Origin: Afipia sp. OHSU_II-C1
GTDB taxonomy: Bacteria > Pseudomonadota > Alphaproteobacteria > Rhizobiales > Xanthobacteraceae
Direction of reading: 5' to 3'
Assembly: GCF_000497575.1 (NCBI RefSeq)
Contig: NZ_APJI01000006.1
Location: forward strand, 270,001-334,000
Length of the DNA stretch: 64,000 nt
Shown here: positions 40,788 to 50,299 of the stretch, in pieces
Layout of the letters: each line of letters opens with the position of its first letter
How positions within the stretch are numbered: the first letter of the stretch is position 1
Program-made: the position numbers and the translations under genes
Notes under the pieces: generated by a model
Told to the model about the DNA's origin: nothing
Databases searched by the model: none
The model's input: the letters and a program-made list of their open reading frames with translations, nothing else

Positions 40788-41666
40788 TTACCGCGTCGGG
40801 ACCGGCTTGTCGCCGCGGTAGTCGTAGAAACCGCGCTGCGACTTGCGGCCGAGCCAGCCGGCTTCGACATACTTCACCAGCAGCGGGCACGGACGATACT
40901 TCGAATCCGCCAGCCCCTCATGCAGCACCTGCATGATCGACAGACAGGTATCGAGGCCGATGAAGTCCGCAAGTTCCAGCGGGCCCATCGGATGATGTGC
41001 GCCGAGCTTCATCGCCGCGTCGATGGCCTCGACGTTCCCGACGCCCTCATAGAGCGTGTAGATCGCCTCGTTGATCATCGGCAGCAGGATGCGATTGACA
41101 ATGAACGCCGGGAAATCCTCGGAGACGGCAATCTGCTTGCCCATCGCGGTGACGAATTCGCGCGCTGTGTCGAACGTCGCATCATCGGTGGCGATGCCGC
41201 GGATCAACTCGGCCAGCTCCATCACCGGAACCGGATTCATGAAATGGATGCCGATGAATTTCTCGGGCCGGTCGGTCGAAGCCGCAAGCCGGGTGATCGA
41301 GATCGACGACGAATTCGATGCGATAATCGCCTCGGGCTTCAGCACAGCGCAGAGATCGTGGAAAATCTTGCGCTTGATCTCTTCCTTCTCGACCGCGGTC
41401 TCGATCACAAGATCGCAGGCGGCCAGCCCGTCGAGACTGTCGGCCGAACTGATCCTGGTGAGAGCCTTCTTGTGCGCGTCTTCGGTGATGGTCTTCTTGG
41501 CGACCTGACGCGACAGATTGCCGTTGATGGTGGCCATCGCGGACTTCAGGCGATCGGCGGACACATCGTAAAGCACGACATTGAAACCAGCGAGGGCGGC
41601 AACGTGCGCAATGCCGTTGCCCATCTGCCCCGATCCAATCACACCAACCGTCTTGATCGTTGCCAT
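40788..41666 (-). CDS. 3-hydroxybutyryl-CoA dehydrogenase
   Basis: This 292-residue enzyme has the NAD-binding VIGSGQMGNGIAHVAA (residues 8-23), the catalytic region HFMNPVPVMELAELIRG near 139 and NRILLPMINEA near 187. It interconverts 3-hydroxyacyl-CoA and acetoacyl-CoA in fatty-acid oxidation or poly-3-hydroxybutyrate metabolism. It lies downstream of etfBA in the same direction, which suggests shared use in acyl-CoA oxidation. A terminator hairpin lies between. Confidence 0.95.
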   Translation of the reverse strand: MATIKTVGVIGSGQMGNGIAHVAALAGFNVVLYDVSADRLKSAMATINGNLSRQVAKKTITEDAHKKALTRISSADSLDGLAACDLVIETAVEKEEIKRKIFHDLCAVLKPEAIIASNSSSISITRLAASTDRPEKFIGIHFMNPVPVMELAELIRGIATDDATFDTAREFVTAMGKQIAVSEDFPAFIVNRILLPMINEAIYTLYEGVGNVEAIDAAMKLGAHHPMGPLELADFIGLDTCLSIMQVLHEGLADSKYRPCPLLVKYVEAGWLGRKSQRGFYDYRGDKPVPTR

Positions 41667-41791
41667 TCGCTTCCGGTCTCTATGGCTCGCTATCGCAGGA
41701 TGCGGCAATCACCTTGCCGCACCCTCTTTAACATTACGTCAAACACCAGCCGGGGTTTCGAAAGACCCGCCGGAACGCTCAACATAGCAGG

Positions 41792-41816
41792 TTCCGGGCG
41801 CGTTGCGCGCCCGGAA
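41792..41816 (-). terminator. hairpin after etfA
   Basis: TTCCGGGCGCG and CGCGCCCGGAA form a perfect 11-bp stem with a 3-nt loop, 8 nt after the etfA stop codon. It lacks a T run, so termination may be partial, leaving some readthrough to the dehydrogenase gene. Confidence 0.65.
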
Positions 41817-41823
41817 GTTCGTC

Positions 41824-42753
41824 TCAAAGGGCGGCGGTCAGTTCAGGAACCGCCTGATAGAGATCGGCAACCAGACCGAAGTCCGCGACCTGGAAGATCG
41901 GGGCGTCTTCGTCCTTGTTGATCGCAACGATCACCTTGGAGTCCTTCATGCCGGCCAAATGCTGGATCGCGCCGGAAATACCGATGGCGATGTACAGTTC
42001 GGGCGCGACCACCTTGCCGGTCTGGCCGACCTGCCAGTCGTTCGGCGCGTAGCCCGCGTCCACCGCAGCGCGCGAAGCGCCGACGCCGGCGCCGAGCTTG
42101 TCCGCCAGCGGCTCGATGTACTTGGTGAAGTTCTCGCGGCTCTGCATGGCGCGGCCACCGGAAACGATGATCTTCGCCGAGGTCAGTTCGGGACGATCGC
42201 TCTTGGCGACTTCCTCACCGACGAAGCTCGACAGCGCCGGGTCGGCCGCAGCCGCTGCGTTGTCGACCGATGCGCTGCCGCCGTCGCCGGTCGCACCGAA
42301 GGTCGAGGTGCGGACGGTGATGACCTTCTTGGCGTCCTTCGACTTCACGGTCTGGATCGCGTTGCCGGCGTAGATCGGCCGCTCGAACGTGTCGGGCGAA
42401 ACCACCTTGATGATCTCGGAGATCTGCGCCACGTCGAGCAGAGCCGCAACACGCGGCAGCGTGTTCTTGTAGCGGGTGGTCGCCGGCGCAACGATGGCGT
42501 CATACGGACCTGCGAGCGAGACGATCAGCGCGGCCAGCGGCTCGGCGAGGTCGTGCGCGTAAGCAGCGCCATCGGCCAGCAGCACCTTGCGGACGCCCTT
42601 GAGCTTCGCGGCGGCTTCAGCCGCGCCCTTGGCGCCTTCGCCAGCCACAAGCACGTCGACCTCGCCGCCGAGCGCGGCAGCGGCGGTCAGCGCCTTGTTG
42701 GTAGCGTCCTTGATCGATGCGTTATCGTGTTCAGCAATCAGCAACGTGGCCAT
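41824..42753 (-). CDS. etfA: electron transfer flavoprotein subunit alpha
   Basis: This 309-residue protein has the C-terminal FAD-binding domain with [27 protein letters not shown] and [20 protein letters not shown]. With EtfB it carries electrons from acyl-CoA and other dehydrogenases to the quinone pool. It follows etfB with a 1-nt overlap. Confidence 0.97.
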   Translation of the reverse strand: MATLLIAEHDNASIKDATNKALTAAAALGGEVDVLVAGEGAKGAAEAAAKLKGVRKVLLADGAAYAHDLAEPLAALIVSLAGPYDAIVAPATTRYKNTLPRVAALLDVAQISEIIKVVSPDTFERPIYAGNAIQTVKSKDAKKVITVRTSTFGATGDGGSASVDNAAAAADPALSSFVGEEVAKSDRPELTSAKIIVSGGRAMQSRENFTKYIEPLADKLGAGVGASRAAVDAGYAPNDWQVGQTGKVVAPELYIAIGISGAIQHLAGMKDSKVIVAINKDEDAPIFQVADFGLVADLYQAVPELTAAL

Positions 42754-43499
42754 CAGAGCGCCCCCGCTTCCTTGAGTTTCGACACCAGCTCAGCGACGTC
42801 CTTGACCTTGACGCCGGCCTTGCGGCCCGGAGGTTCGGTTGTCTTGAGAACTTCGAGGCGCGGCGACAGATCGACGCCGAAGCTGTCGGCAGCCTTCTCG
42901 TCGATCGGCTTCTTCTTCGCCTTCATGATGTTGGGAAGGCTCGCGTAGCGCGGCTCGTTGAGACGCAGGTCGGTGGTGACGATTGCTGGTCCCTTGACCT
43001 TGACAGTCTGGAGGCCGCCGTCGACTTCGCGCGTGACCTTGAAGTCCGATCCATCAACTTCAAGTTTCGATGCGAAGGTCGCCTGCGCCCAGCCGAGCAA
43101 TGCCGCCAGCATCTGGCCGGTCTGGTTGCTGTCGTCGTCGATCGCCTGCTTGCCGAGAATGATGAGGCCCGGCTTTTCCTCTTCCGCAACGGCCTTGAGG
43201 ATCTTGGCGACGCCGAGCGGCTCGACGGTCGCATCGGTCTTCACAAGGATGCCGCGGTCGGCGCCCATGGCGAGGCCGGTGCGGATCGTCTCCGAGGCCT
43301 GCGCGGGCCCGATCGACACCACCACGACCTCGGTCGCCTTGCCGGCCTCTTTCAGGCGCAGGGCTTCCTCGACAGCGATTTCGTCGAACGGATTCATCGA
43401 CATCTTGACGTTGGCGAGCTCAACGCCCGTCCCGTCGCTCTTGACGCGAATTTTGACGTTGTAGTCAACGACGCGCTTAACCGGCACCAGAACCTTCAT
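42753..43499 (-). CDS. etfB: electron transfer flavoprotein subunit beta
   Basis: This 248-residue protein starts [19 protein letters not shown] and has the AMP-binding [18 protein letters not shown] near 126-143. The lysine-containing recognition loop that docks onto dehydrogenases lies near [18 protein letters not shown]. It is the first gene of the etfBA pair. Confidence 0.97.
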   Translation of the reverse strand: MKVLVPVKRVVDYNVKIRVKSDGTGVELANVKMSMNPFDEIAVEEALRLKEAGKATEVVVVSIGPAQASETIRTGLAMGADRGILVKTDATVEPLGVAKILKAVAEEEKPGLIILGKQAIDDDSNQTGQMLAALLGWAQATFASKLEVDGSDFKVTREVDGGLQTVKVKGPAIVTTDLRLNEPRYASLPNIMKAKKKPIDEKAADSFGVDLSPRLEVLKTTEPPGRKAGVKVKDVAELVSKLKEAGAL

Positions 43500-43631
43500 C
43501 GGTTCCCTTTCGTCCTGAAATGGTTGATCACATCCACTTTAAAGCGGTTGGCGGCGGAACCTAATGGTCCCGCCAATCCGGGTCAACGCGCGAAAACTGG
43601 AAAACGAGGAAGGTATACCTAATATCTCGGC

Positions 43632-44204
43632 TTACCGGTTTTGCCCCGGAACCCAGAGCACGTCGCGGGCGCCGTTATCATTGACCGCGCGGCTCGCCAC
43701 AAACAGGAAATCCGACAGCCGGTTCAGATACTGCACGGCTGCATCGCTCACCGGCTCGTTAGGCTGGGATGCCAGTTCCACCACCATCCGTTCCGCCCGG
43801 CGGCAGACGGTGCGGGCCAGGTGCAGATGAGCAGCGGCGGGTGTTCCGCCAGGCAAAATAAACGAATTCAGCGGCGCCAGATCGGCATTGAGCGCGTCGA
43901 TGTCCTGCTCCAGACGCTCGACCTGTGTGGCCAGCACGCGCAGCCGCTCGGCCTTGCCCTCCCGCTGCGGAACAGCCAGATCCGCGCCGAGATCGAACAG
44001 ATCGTTCTGCACCCGGCCGAGCATGGCATCGATTACCGGGACCTGCGCCAGATGCAGGCGGGCCACACCGATCACCGCGTTGGTTTCGTCGACGGTTCCA
44101 TAGGCGCTGACACGAAGATCATACTTCGGGCGCCGCTCGCCGCTGCCGAGCGCTGTCGTCCCGTCGTCGCCGGTGCGCGTGTAAATCCGGTTGAGAATGA
44201 CCAT
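43632..44204 (-). CDS. cob(I)yrinic acid a,c-diamide adenosyltransferase (PduO type)
   Basis: This 190-residue protein has the ATP-binding start NRIYTRTGDDGTTALGSG and a C-terminal RRAERMV and LNRLSDFLFVASR, typical of PduO-type corrinoid adenosyltransferases. It makes adenosylcobalamin. It is followed by the etf genes and preceded by a small HIG1-like gene in the same direction. Confidence 0.95.
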   Translation of the reverse strand: MVILNRIYTRTGDDGTTALGSGERRPKYDLRVSAYGTVDETNAVIGVARLHLAQVPVIDAMLGRVQNDLFDLGADLAVPQREGKAERLRVLATQVERLEQDIDALNADLAPLNSFILPGGTPAAAHLHLARTVCRRAERMVVELASQPNEPVSDAAVQYLNRLSDFLFVASRAVNDNGARDVLWVPGQNR

Positions 44205-44247
44205 CGCGTCGATCCGTTGTCGCGGTTGAAATCGTCCGCCTCGTCAA

Positions 44248-44445
44248 TCAGCTCTTGCCCAGCGCCCAGACGGCAAGCATCGCGATGACGATGGCGATAA
44301 ACTGAAACAGCACACGCAGCCGCATCAACCGTTGCGAGGTGTCGGGCGAGCCGCCGCGCATCATGTTGAACAGGCCAAGCAGCAGCACGATCGTAACCGC
44401 AGCCAATGCGATGGGAAGAGCTATGCTCGAGAGGAAAGTTACCAT
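44248..44445 (-). CDS. HIG1-like twin-transmembrane protein
   Basis: This 65-residue protein has two membrane helices (about residues 3-21 and 41-61) separated by NMMRGGSPDTSQRLMRLRVL, the usual form of the bacterial HIG1-domain or twin-TM proteins near cobalamin adenosyltransferase genes. The internal ATG is chosen because the 13 residues upstream are not family-like. Confidence 0.78.
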   Translation of the reverse strand: MVTFLSSIALPIALAAVTIVLLLGLFNMMRGGSPDTSQRLMRLRVLFQFIAIVIAMLAVWALGKS

Positions 44446-44572
44446 GAGGGGTACATAACACCGCCGACGGCCCCGCGCCATCACCTGCCGGAGAACCTTT
44501 TACCCTCTCAACCGTACATGACTTTAGGAGCCCGGCGCGCTACATCTTAAGGGCGGTGAATCAGGGTGACAC

Positions 44573-45457
44573 GTGAGGCTGATCCGAGACGCTTTCAATG
44601 TCGCACTCGATGCGTTCTACACGTTCCTGGCCGATGACGGCTGGGCGATCGCAAGCCACATCGCTTTGTCGGCGCTGATGGCGCTGTTTCCCTTCCTGAT
44701 CGTGATTACCTCCCTTGCCGGTGTTTTCGGATCGAAGGAACTGGCCGATCGGGCCGCCGAAATGATGCTGGAGACGTGGCCCACGCAGGTCGCCGATGCG
44801 CTGTCCGGCGAAATCCATAACGTGCTGACCCAATCGCATAGCGGTGTTTTCACCATCGGCGTCGTGCTCGCGCTGTACTTCGCATCGAACGGTGTCGAAA
44901 GCCTGCGCGTCGGGCTGAACCGCGCTTATGGTGTAGTCGAACAGCGGCGCTGGTACTGGCTACGGCTGGAATCGATCGGCTACACCATGGTCGCGGCCGT
45001 GACCTCACTGGCGATGGCGTTCCTGATCGTGCTGGGTCCGCTGATCCTGGCCGCCGCGCGGCGCCACATTCCGCTTCGGATCGAACCGAACGAAGATCTC
45101 TTTACGATCCTGCGCTTTGGGCTGACCATTATCGCGCTGATCGTGACGCTTGTGATCCTGCACAAGTGGCTGCCGGCCGGAACGCGCCGCATGCGCGAGA
45201 TTCTGCCGGGCATTGTCTTCACGATGATCGGATCGCTCGTGTCCGGCGTGGTGTTCGGCCAGTACCTCGCGCGTTTCGCCAGCAACTATGTCACGACCTA
45301 CGCCGGCCTTGCGTCGGTGATGATCGCGCTGGTGTTTCTGTATTTCATCGCGGCGATTTTCGTGTACGGCGGCGAACTCAACGCCTCTATCGTCAAATGG
45401 CAGAATGCTCACGCCGCGTCGCCTCAAGAAGCGCCGTCGCCAGCGCGCGCGGGCTGA
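44573..45457 (+). CDS. YihY/BrkB family membrane protein
   Basis: This 294-residue protein has six membrane helices and GWAIASHIALSALMALFPFL near the N-terminus, YFASNGVESLRVGLNRAYGV near 107 and SNYVTTYAGLASVMIAL near 240, typical of the YihY/BrkB family. Function is unresolved; it is not a proven ribonuclease. The start is GTG. The last 65 nt overlap the end of the opposite kinase gene. Confidence 0.92.
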   Translation: MRLIRDAFNVALDAFYTFLADDGWAIASHIALSALMALFPFLIVITSLAGVFGSKELADRAAEMMLETWPTQVADALSGEIHNVLTQSHSGVFTIGVVLALYFASNGVESLRVGLNRAYGVVEQRRWYWLRLESIGYTMVAAVTSLAMAFLIVLGPLILAAARRHIPLRIEPNEDLFTILRFGLTIIALIVTLVILHKWLPAGTRRMREILPGIVFTMIGSLVSGVVFGQYLARFASNYVTTYAGLASVMIALVFLYFIAAIFVYGGELNASIVKWQNAHAASPQEAPSPARAG

Positions 45458-46694
45458 CGGGTTTTGTCAGGAAGGCATCAGCACCCGCGGCGCGCGAAGC
45501 CTGTTCGTCATCTGCCCGTCCCGAGATACCGATGATGGCGATACGCCCGTGGCGTCCTTCAAGCGCCCGGACACGCCGGATCGCTTCAACGCCATTGATG
45601 CCCGGAAGCACCATGTCCATCAGTACCGCATCGAAATCGCCTTGCGCGATCCGTTCCGGCGCAGCCTCACCGCGCCCGATGAATTCGGTCAGATGGCCGA
45701 GCTCGGTCAGAATGGCATTGAGCACGACGCGGCCGAACGGATTGTCTTCGATGCTCAGGATGCGCAGGCCCTGCGCCGCGCGCAGCGGCGCATCCGCGCC
45801 CGATGTGGACGGCTGCATTTCCCTGGCCCGTTTCAGCGCAACGGTCAGCACGAATGTCATGCCGCCGCCGGACCGCTGGCTTGCCGTGACGTCGCCGCCC
45901 ATGGCGCGGGCAAGCTGCCTCACCGACGACAATCCGAGGCCTGCGCCCCCGAAGCGGGAGGCAATGCTGACATTCGCCTGCGAGAACGGCTTGAACAGCC
46001 TCCTGATCTCCGCAAGCGAAAGCCCGATGCCGCTGTCGGACACAGAGAACGTCACGTCGAGCCTGTCGCCACGACCGGCGCGGGCCGCAACGTCGAGGGT
46101 CACCGTGCCCTGCTGTGTGAACTTGACGGCGTTGTCGATCAGGTTTTCCAGCGCCGCCCGCAGGCGCACCGGATCGCCGATGACAAAGGCCGGCAGTTTC
46201 GCGGCGATCCCGACCTGCGGTTGCAATCCCTTCGCCGCGGCGCGCCCGGCCAGCGAATCCCCCATCGCCCGCGACAGCGCCTGGAGGTCGAAAAAGTCCT
46301 GGCGCACCGCCAGTCCGGCGCTGTCGTGCCGCGCCGCATCGACAAACAATGTAGCCAGTGCCGCAAGATGCTCGGCGCCCACCCTGATCGTATCGATCCA
46401 GCGCCGCTCGCGCTCGCCAAGTTCTGACGTCGCCAGCAGCGAACTGATTGCGAGAATCCCCGTCAACGGCGTGCGGACCTCGTGAGCGAACGCAGCCAGC
46501 GCAGCCTCGACTACACGCGAGTCCGGCTCCGGCCGTTTCACCCGCCGTTTGGCCGCCGGCTTCGGAGCAGCCTTCATTGCAGCAGCCTTTTTCGATGCCG
46601 CTGTTTTCGCCGCGCGCGTCTTCCGCGCGGGCGTCTTGGCGCCACGCTTGACGCGCGTCTTCAGGCTACGCTTGACGCGCGATTTCGCCGCCAT
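45393..46694 (-). CDS. hybrid histidine kinase with histone-like N-terminal tail
   Basis: This 433-residue protein starts with about 55 residues of Lys/Ala/Arg/Pro repeats (SRVKRSLKTRVKRGAKTPAR, then AAPKPAAKRR), then a HisKA domain (FAHEVRTPLTGI), an ATPase with ENLIDNAVKF, DSGIGLS and GGAGLGLS, and a receiver with FDAVLMDMVLPGING. No membrane helix or PAS/GAF sensor is visible, so it is cytoplasmic and its signal is unknown. The basic tail could bind nucleic acid or acidic partners. Confidence 0.9.
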   Translation of the reverse strand: MAAKSRVKRSLKTRVKRGAKTPARKTRAAKTAASKKAAAMKAAPKPAAKRRVKRPEPDSRVVEAALAAFAHEVRTPLTGILAISSLLATSELGERERRWIDTIRVGAEHLAALATLFVDAARHDSAGLAVRQDFFDLQALSRAMGDSLAGRAAAKGLQPQVGIAAKLPAFVIGDPVRLRAALENLIDNAVKFTQQGTVTLDVAARAGRGDRLDVTFSVSDSGIGLSLAEIRRLFKPFSQANVSIASRFGGAGLGLSSVRQLARAMGGDVTASQRSGGGMTFVLTVALKRAREMQPSTSGADAPLRAAQGLRILSIEDNPFGRVVLNAILTELGHLTEFIGRGEAAPERIAQGDFDAVLMDMVLPGINGVEAIRRVRALEGRHGRIAIIGISGRADDEQASRAAGADAFLTKPVSPRALATALLEATRREHSAI

Positions 46695-46759
46695 GATTCC
46701 CCACCCATCCAGCCTCCAACATGGCATGTCGGAGGCTGCCGAGTCACGCCACCGCGGGT

Positions 46760-47638
46760 TTAAGCGGGGTTAATACCAACAAGACGCCGCACCTCTGCCG
46801 GCGTCATCCCGCCGGCCCGCAAATCCCTGAGTGCGGTGGACCTTGTCGATTTCGACAGTTTCTGCCCGGCGTCGTCCAGCACCAGGGTATGGTGGCGGTA
46901 GACCGGCTGCGGCAACCCGAGCAGTTCCTGAAGCAGGCGGTGGACGCCGGTCGCCCAGAACAGATCCTGCCCCCGCACCACGTCGGTTATGCCTTGCAAG
47001 GCGTCGTCGATCACAACCGACAGGTGGTAGCTCGTGGGCGTGTCCTTGCGGGCGAGGATCACATTACCCCACTGCTCGGCCCTCGCAGGCACCTGACCGG
47101 TCTCACCGCCTGGACCTGCGCCTTGCTCCACCCAGAACAACGCGCCGGTACGCGCCACGGCCGCTTCCATATCCAGCCGCAAGGCGTAAGGCGCACCCGA
47201 GGATGTTTTCCGGCCACGCTCCTCGCTCGTCAGTTGCCCGCCGATGCCGGGATAGACCGGAGCGCCATCGGGATCGCGCGGCCATGGCCCCGCCCGCTCC
47301 TTTGCATCAACCAAACGTGCGATTTCGGCGCGGCTTTCGAATGCCGGATAAAGCAGGCCGTCGCGCATCAGGCGATCAACCGCCTCGCGATAGAGCGCAA
47401 GGTGCTCCGACTGCCGTCGCACCGGTTCTTCCCACGTCAGGCCGAGCCACGCGAGATCCTCAAAGATGGCCTGCTCGTATTCAGGGCGGCAGCGGGTGGC
47501 GTCGATATCCTCGATACGCAGCAACAAACGTCCGCCGCTCTGCCGGGCGAGATCGAAATTCAGCAGCGCCGAGCGCGCGTGTCCGAGATGGAGAAATCCA
47601 TTCGGACTTGGCGCAAAACGGAAAACGGGTAGCGGCAT
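46760..47638 (-). CDS. gluQRS: tRNA glutamyl-Q(34) synthetase GluQRS
   Basis: This 292-residue truncated glutamyl-tRNA synthetase has FAPSPNGFLHLGHARSAL (HIGH-type motif) at residues 7-24 and KLSKSTRS near 250. It lacks the anticodon-binding domain and attaches glutamate to queuosine of tRNA-Asp. The length is typical. It is transcribed divergently from the DNA glycosylase gene. Confidence 0.94.
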   Translation of the reverse strand: MPLPVFRFAPSPNGFLHLGHARSALLNFDLARQSGGRLLLRIEDIDATRCRPEYEQAIFEDLAWLGLTWEEPVRRQSEHLALYREAVDRLMRDGLLYPAFESRAEIARLVDAKERAGPWPRDPDGAPVYPGIGGQLTSEERGRKTSSGAPYALRLDMEAAVARTGALFWVEQGAGPGGETGQVPARAEQWGNVILARKDTPTSYHLSVVIDDALQGITDVVRGQDLFWATGVHRLLQELLGLPQPVYRHHTLVLDDAGQKLSKSTRSTALRDLRAGGMTPAEVRRLVGINPA

Positions 47639-47707
47639 GGTTCGGCCTTTATCCCGATGCGAAGAGGCATTTGCACCCGCGCCGGATTCGCTTCATGTTC
47701 TAACCAA

Positions 47708-48523
47708 ATGACAGTCCATCTCAACACCCAAGCGGACCTCGAGGACGCTGTTCACGCGCTGGTCCGTTTCGATCCCCGGCTCAGCCCCGTGCTCGAGGTT
47801 GCCGGGATGCCGAACCTGCGGCGGCGCGAACCCGGCTTCGCCGGTCTCGCGGCCATTGTCTGCGGCCAGCAGTTGTCGACAAAAGCCGCCGCCGCCATCT
47901 GGAGCCGCGTCAGCACGACGTTCGATCCGTTTCATCACGACAAGCTCAAGAGCGCACGAGCGGACCGGCTCGGACGCCTTGGATTGTCGGCGGCGAAAAT
48001 CAAGTCGCTGAAATTCATCGCGCGCGAATTGAGCGAAGAACGGCTCAACCTCGACGTGCTCGCGGAGGAAGACGCAGACGCGGCCCACGCAACTTTGAAG
48101 AAGCTGCACGGCATCGGACCATGGACTGCCGACATCTATCTCCTGTTCTGTCTCGGTCACGGCGATGCTTGGCCGGCTGGCGATCTTGCGATTCAGGAAG
48201 CGATGCGGATCGGACTCGCGCTGAAGTCGCGGCCGACGGTCAAGGAGATGCATCCGCTGGCGGAGCCGTGGCGGCCGTTTCGCGGCGCGGCGGCGCATCT
48301 GTGGTGGTCGTACTATCACGCGGTCAAGAAGCGCGAAGGCGTAATCGCGGGAACAGCGGCAGCCTCGCCAAAAACGACCACCAAGAAAAAAACTGCAAAA
48401 GCGAAAACCGTTTCAAACACCAAGGACGTTTTAAACAAATCCCGCGTCGCAAAAACGTCAGCGAAGCCGACGAAGAATGCGCTACGAAAGAAAGCGGCAA
48501 AGACAACGGGAGCGCGGAAATGA
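47708..48523 (+). CDS. DNA-3-methyladenine glycosylase, AlkA-like HhH-GPD, with Lys-rich tail
   Basis: This 271-residue protein has the helix-hairpin-helix LKKLHGIGPWTADIYLLF and the catalytic Asp in PAGDLAIQEAM, which mark it as an alkylbase DNA glycosylase. After about residue 218 the rest is a Lys/Ala/Thr-rich tail (TTTKKKTAKAKTVS, KKAAKTTGARK) not needed for the fold and reminiscent of histone H1. It overlaps the next gene by 4 nt (ATGA). Confidence 0.92.
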   Translation: MTVHLNTQADLEDAVHALVRFDPRLSPVLEVAGMPNLRRREPGFAGLAAIVCGQQLSTKAAAAIWSRVSTTFDPFHHDKLKSARADRLGRLGLSAAKIKSLKFIARELSEERLNLDVLAEEDADAAHATLKKLHGIGPWTADIYLLFCLGHGDAWPAGDLAIQEAMRIGLALKSRPTVKEMHPLAEPWRPFRGAAAHLWWSYYHAVKKREGVIAGTAAASPKTTTKKKTAKAKTVSNTKDVLNKSRVAKTSAKPTKNALRKKAAKTTGARK

Positions 48524-49614
48524 CTTCGTCCACTCAATTCATCGTGGAGCGTAATGATCTGGCGAAATGCCGAGTGATCGAGACGCCGCTGCCTGGCGTG
48601 ATGCAATTGCCCGAAAATGGATTGCTGGTAAAGGTCGAGCGTTTCGCTCTCACCGCGAACAACATCACCTACGCGATGCTCGGCGACCAGTTGAAGTACT
48701 GGCATCTGTTTCCCACCCCCGAGGGCTTCGGCAACATTCCGGTCTGGGGATTCGGCCGCGTCATCGAATCGCGTCATCCGGACATCGCCGTCGGCGAAGT
48801 GCTGTTCGGCTATCTGCCGATGGCGACGCATCTCGTGATCGAAGCCGCCGACGTCAAGAAAACAGGTTTTCGCGACGCCGCCGCGCATCGGCAGAGCGTC
48901 TCGCCGGTTTACAATGCCTATGCCCGCGTCACCGGCGATCCGGCGTTCGAAGGCCGCGAAGGCGACTATCAGGCGCTGCTGCGGCCGCTGTTCATGCTCT
49001 CGTTCCTGGTGGACGACTTCCTCGCCGACAAGGATTTCTTCGGCGCGAAGGCCGTGATCCTGTCCAGCGCGTCCAGCAAAACGGCATTCGGGCTGGCGTG
49101 GCTGCTGCACAGCCATCGCAAACCCGTGCGCGTGATCGGACTCACGGCGGCGGGGAATATGGACTTCGTCACATCGCTCGGCTGTTACGACGAGGTCGTG
49201 ACATACGACAACATCGGGACCATTCCCGCGGATCAGCCGGTCGCCTTCGTCGATATGGCGGGCAATCCCGATCTGCGCACCCGGCTGCACAGGCACTTCG
49301 GCGGCCAGTTGGTTTACAGCGGACGGGTCGGCCTGACCCATCAGGATGCAGCGCCCGACGACGACGCCCTGCCCGGCGCCAAGCCGACATGGTTCTTTGC
49401 GCCGGACCAGATCCGCAAGCGCGCCAAGGAATGGGGCCCCGGAGGAATCGACCAGCGATTCGGCGCGGTCTGGTCCGGCTTCACCGCCGCGATGGGCCCC
49501 AAGCTCGATGTGATCGAAAGCCGGGGTTCCGACGCGGTCCAGCAGGTTTACCTGGATACGCTCAAAGGCCGCGTAAAACCGGCACAAGCGCACATGCTGT
49601 CGATGGCCGATTGA
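48520..49614 (+). CDS. DUF2855 family protein
   Basis: This 364-residue protein matches DUF2855, distantly like medium-chain dehydrogenases: FALTANNITYAMLGDQLKYW near 37 and AVILSSASSKTAFGLAWLL near 178 as a possible cofactor-binding region. No function is established. It is translationally coupled to the DNA glycosylase gene. Confidence 0.9.
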   Translation: MTSSTQFIVERNDLAKCRVIETPLPGVMQLPENGLLVKVERFALTANNITYAMLGDQLKYWHLFPTPEGFGNIPVWGFGRVIESRHPDIAVGEVLFGYLPMATHLVIEAADVKKTGFRDAAAHRQSVSPVYNAYARVTGDPAFEGREGDYQALLRPLFMLSFLVDDFLADKDFFGAKAVILSSASSKTAFGLAWLLHSHRKPVRVIGLTAAGNMDFVTSLGCYDEVVTYDNIGTIPADQPVAFVDMAGNPDLRTRLHRHFGGQLVYSGRVGLTHQDAAPDDDALPGAKPTWFFAPDQIRKRAKEWGPGGIDQRFGAVWSGFTAAMGPKLDVIESRGSDAVQQVYLDTLKGRVKPAQAHMLSMAD

Positions 49615-49621
49615 GGCGAAG

Positions 49622-49641
49622 CGCTCACCGGCAGGTGAGCG
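49622..49641 (+). terminator. hairpin after the DUF2855 gene
   Basis: CGCTCACC and GGTGAGCG form a perfect 8-bp stem around GGCA, 8 nt after the stop codon. No T run follows, so this is a weak or Rho-assisted terminator at best. Confidence 0.45.
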
Positions 49642-49731
49642 GAAACGCTCTTCACAATCCCGTCACGCTGCCTGTAGTATGTCATCCCAAGCTGCTTCGC
49701 AGCCAATTGGGGTTGGGGCCAGGAGCGTTAC

Positions 49732-50289
49732 TTGAACGCACATGTGTCACAAGGCGGTTGGCCGGTCCTCGTGCTGAATGCGGACTTCCGGCCGCTGAGC
49801 TACTATCCGCTTTCGCTCTGGTCCTGGCAGGACGCTGTCAAGGCCGTGTTCCTCGACCGCGTCAATATCGTTGCCAATTACGACCACGCGGTTCACAGCC
49901 CCACCTTCGAGATGCGGCTGCCGAGCGTGGTTTCGCTCAAGTCGTTCGTGAAGCCGACGACACATCCCGCCTTCACCAGGTTTAACGTCTTCCTGCGCGA
50001 CCGTTTCTCCTGCCAGTACTGCACCTCGCAGGAGGACCTGACCTTCGACCACATCATCCCGCGCTCCCGCGGCGGCCAGACCACGTGGGAAAACGTCGTC
50101 GCGGCATGCTCGCCGTGCAACCTGCGCAAGGGCAACATGACCATGGCGCAGGCGAAAATGCATCCGCGCCAGATGCCGTTCGCGCCGACGGTGCACCAGC
50201 TTCACCGCAACGGCCGGCTATTCCCGCCGAACTACCTGCACGAAAGCTGGCTCGACTATCTCTACTGGGACACCGAACTCGATCCGTAA
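49732..50289 (+). CDS. HNH endonuclease
   Basis: This 185-residue protein has an HNH domain with CQYC (near 96-99), TFDHIIPRSRGGQTTWEN and CSPCNLRKGN, with two Cys pairs for zinc and the catalytic His. It belongs to the chromosomal group widespread in Alphaproteobacteria and has no mobile neighbours here. The start is TTG. Its target is unknown. Confidence 0.92.
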   Translation: MNAHVSQGGWPVLVLNADFRPLSYYPLSLWSWQDAVKAVFLDRVNIVANYDHAVHSPTFEMRLPSVVSLKSFVKPTTHPAFTRFNVFLRDRFSCQYCTSQEDLTFDHIIPRSRGGQTTWENVVAACSPCNLRKGNMTMAQAKMHPRQMPFAPTVHQLHRNGRLFPPNYLHESWLDYLYWDTELDP

Positions 50290-50299
50290 GCGTTCGCGC

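Noticed and set aside
49732-50289. HNH gene as part of a mobile intron, retron or defence element
   Set aside because: It has no mobile neighbours and belongs to a chromosomal HNH group common in Alphaproteobacteria.
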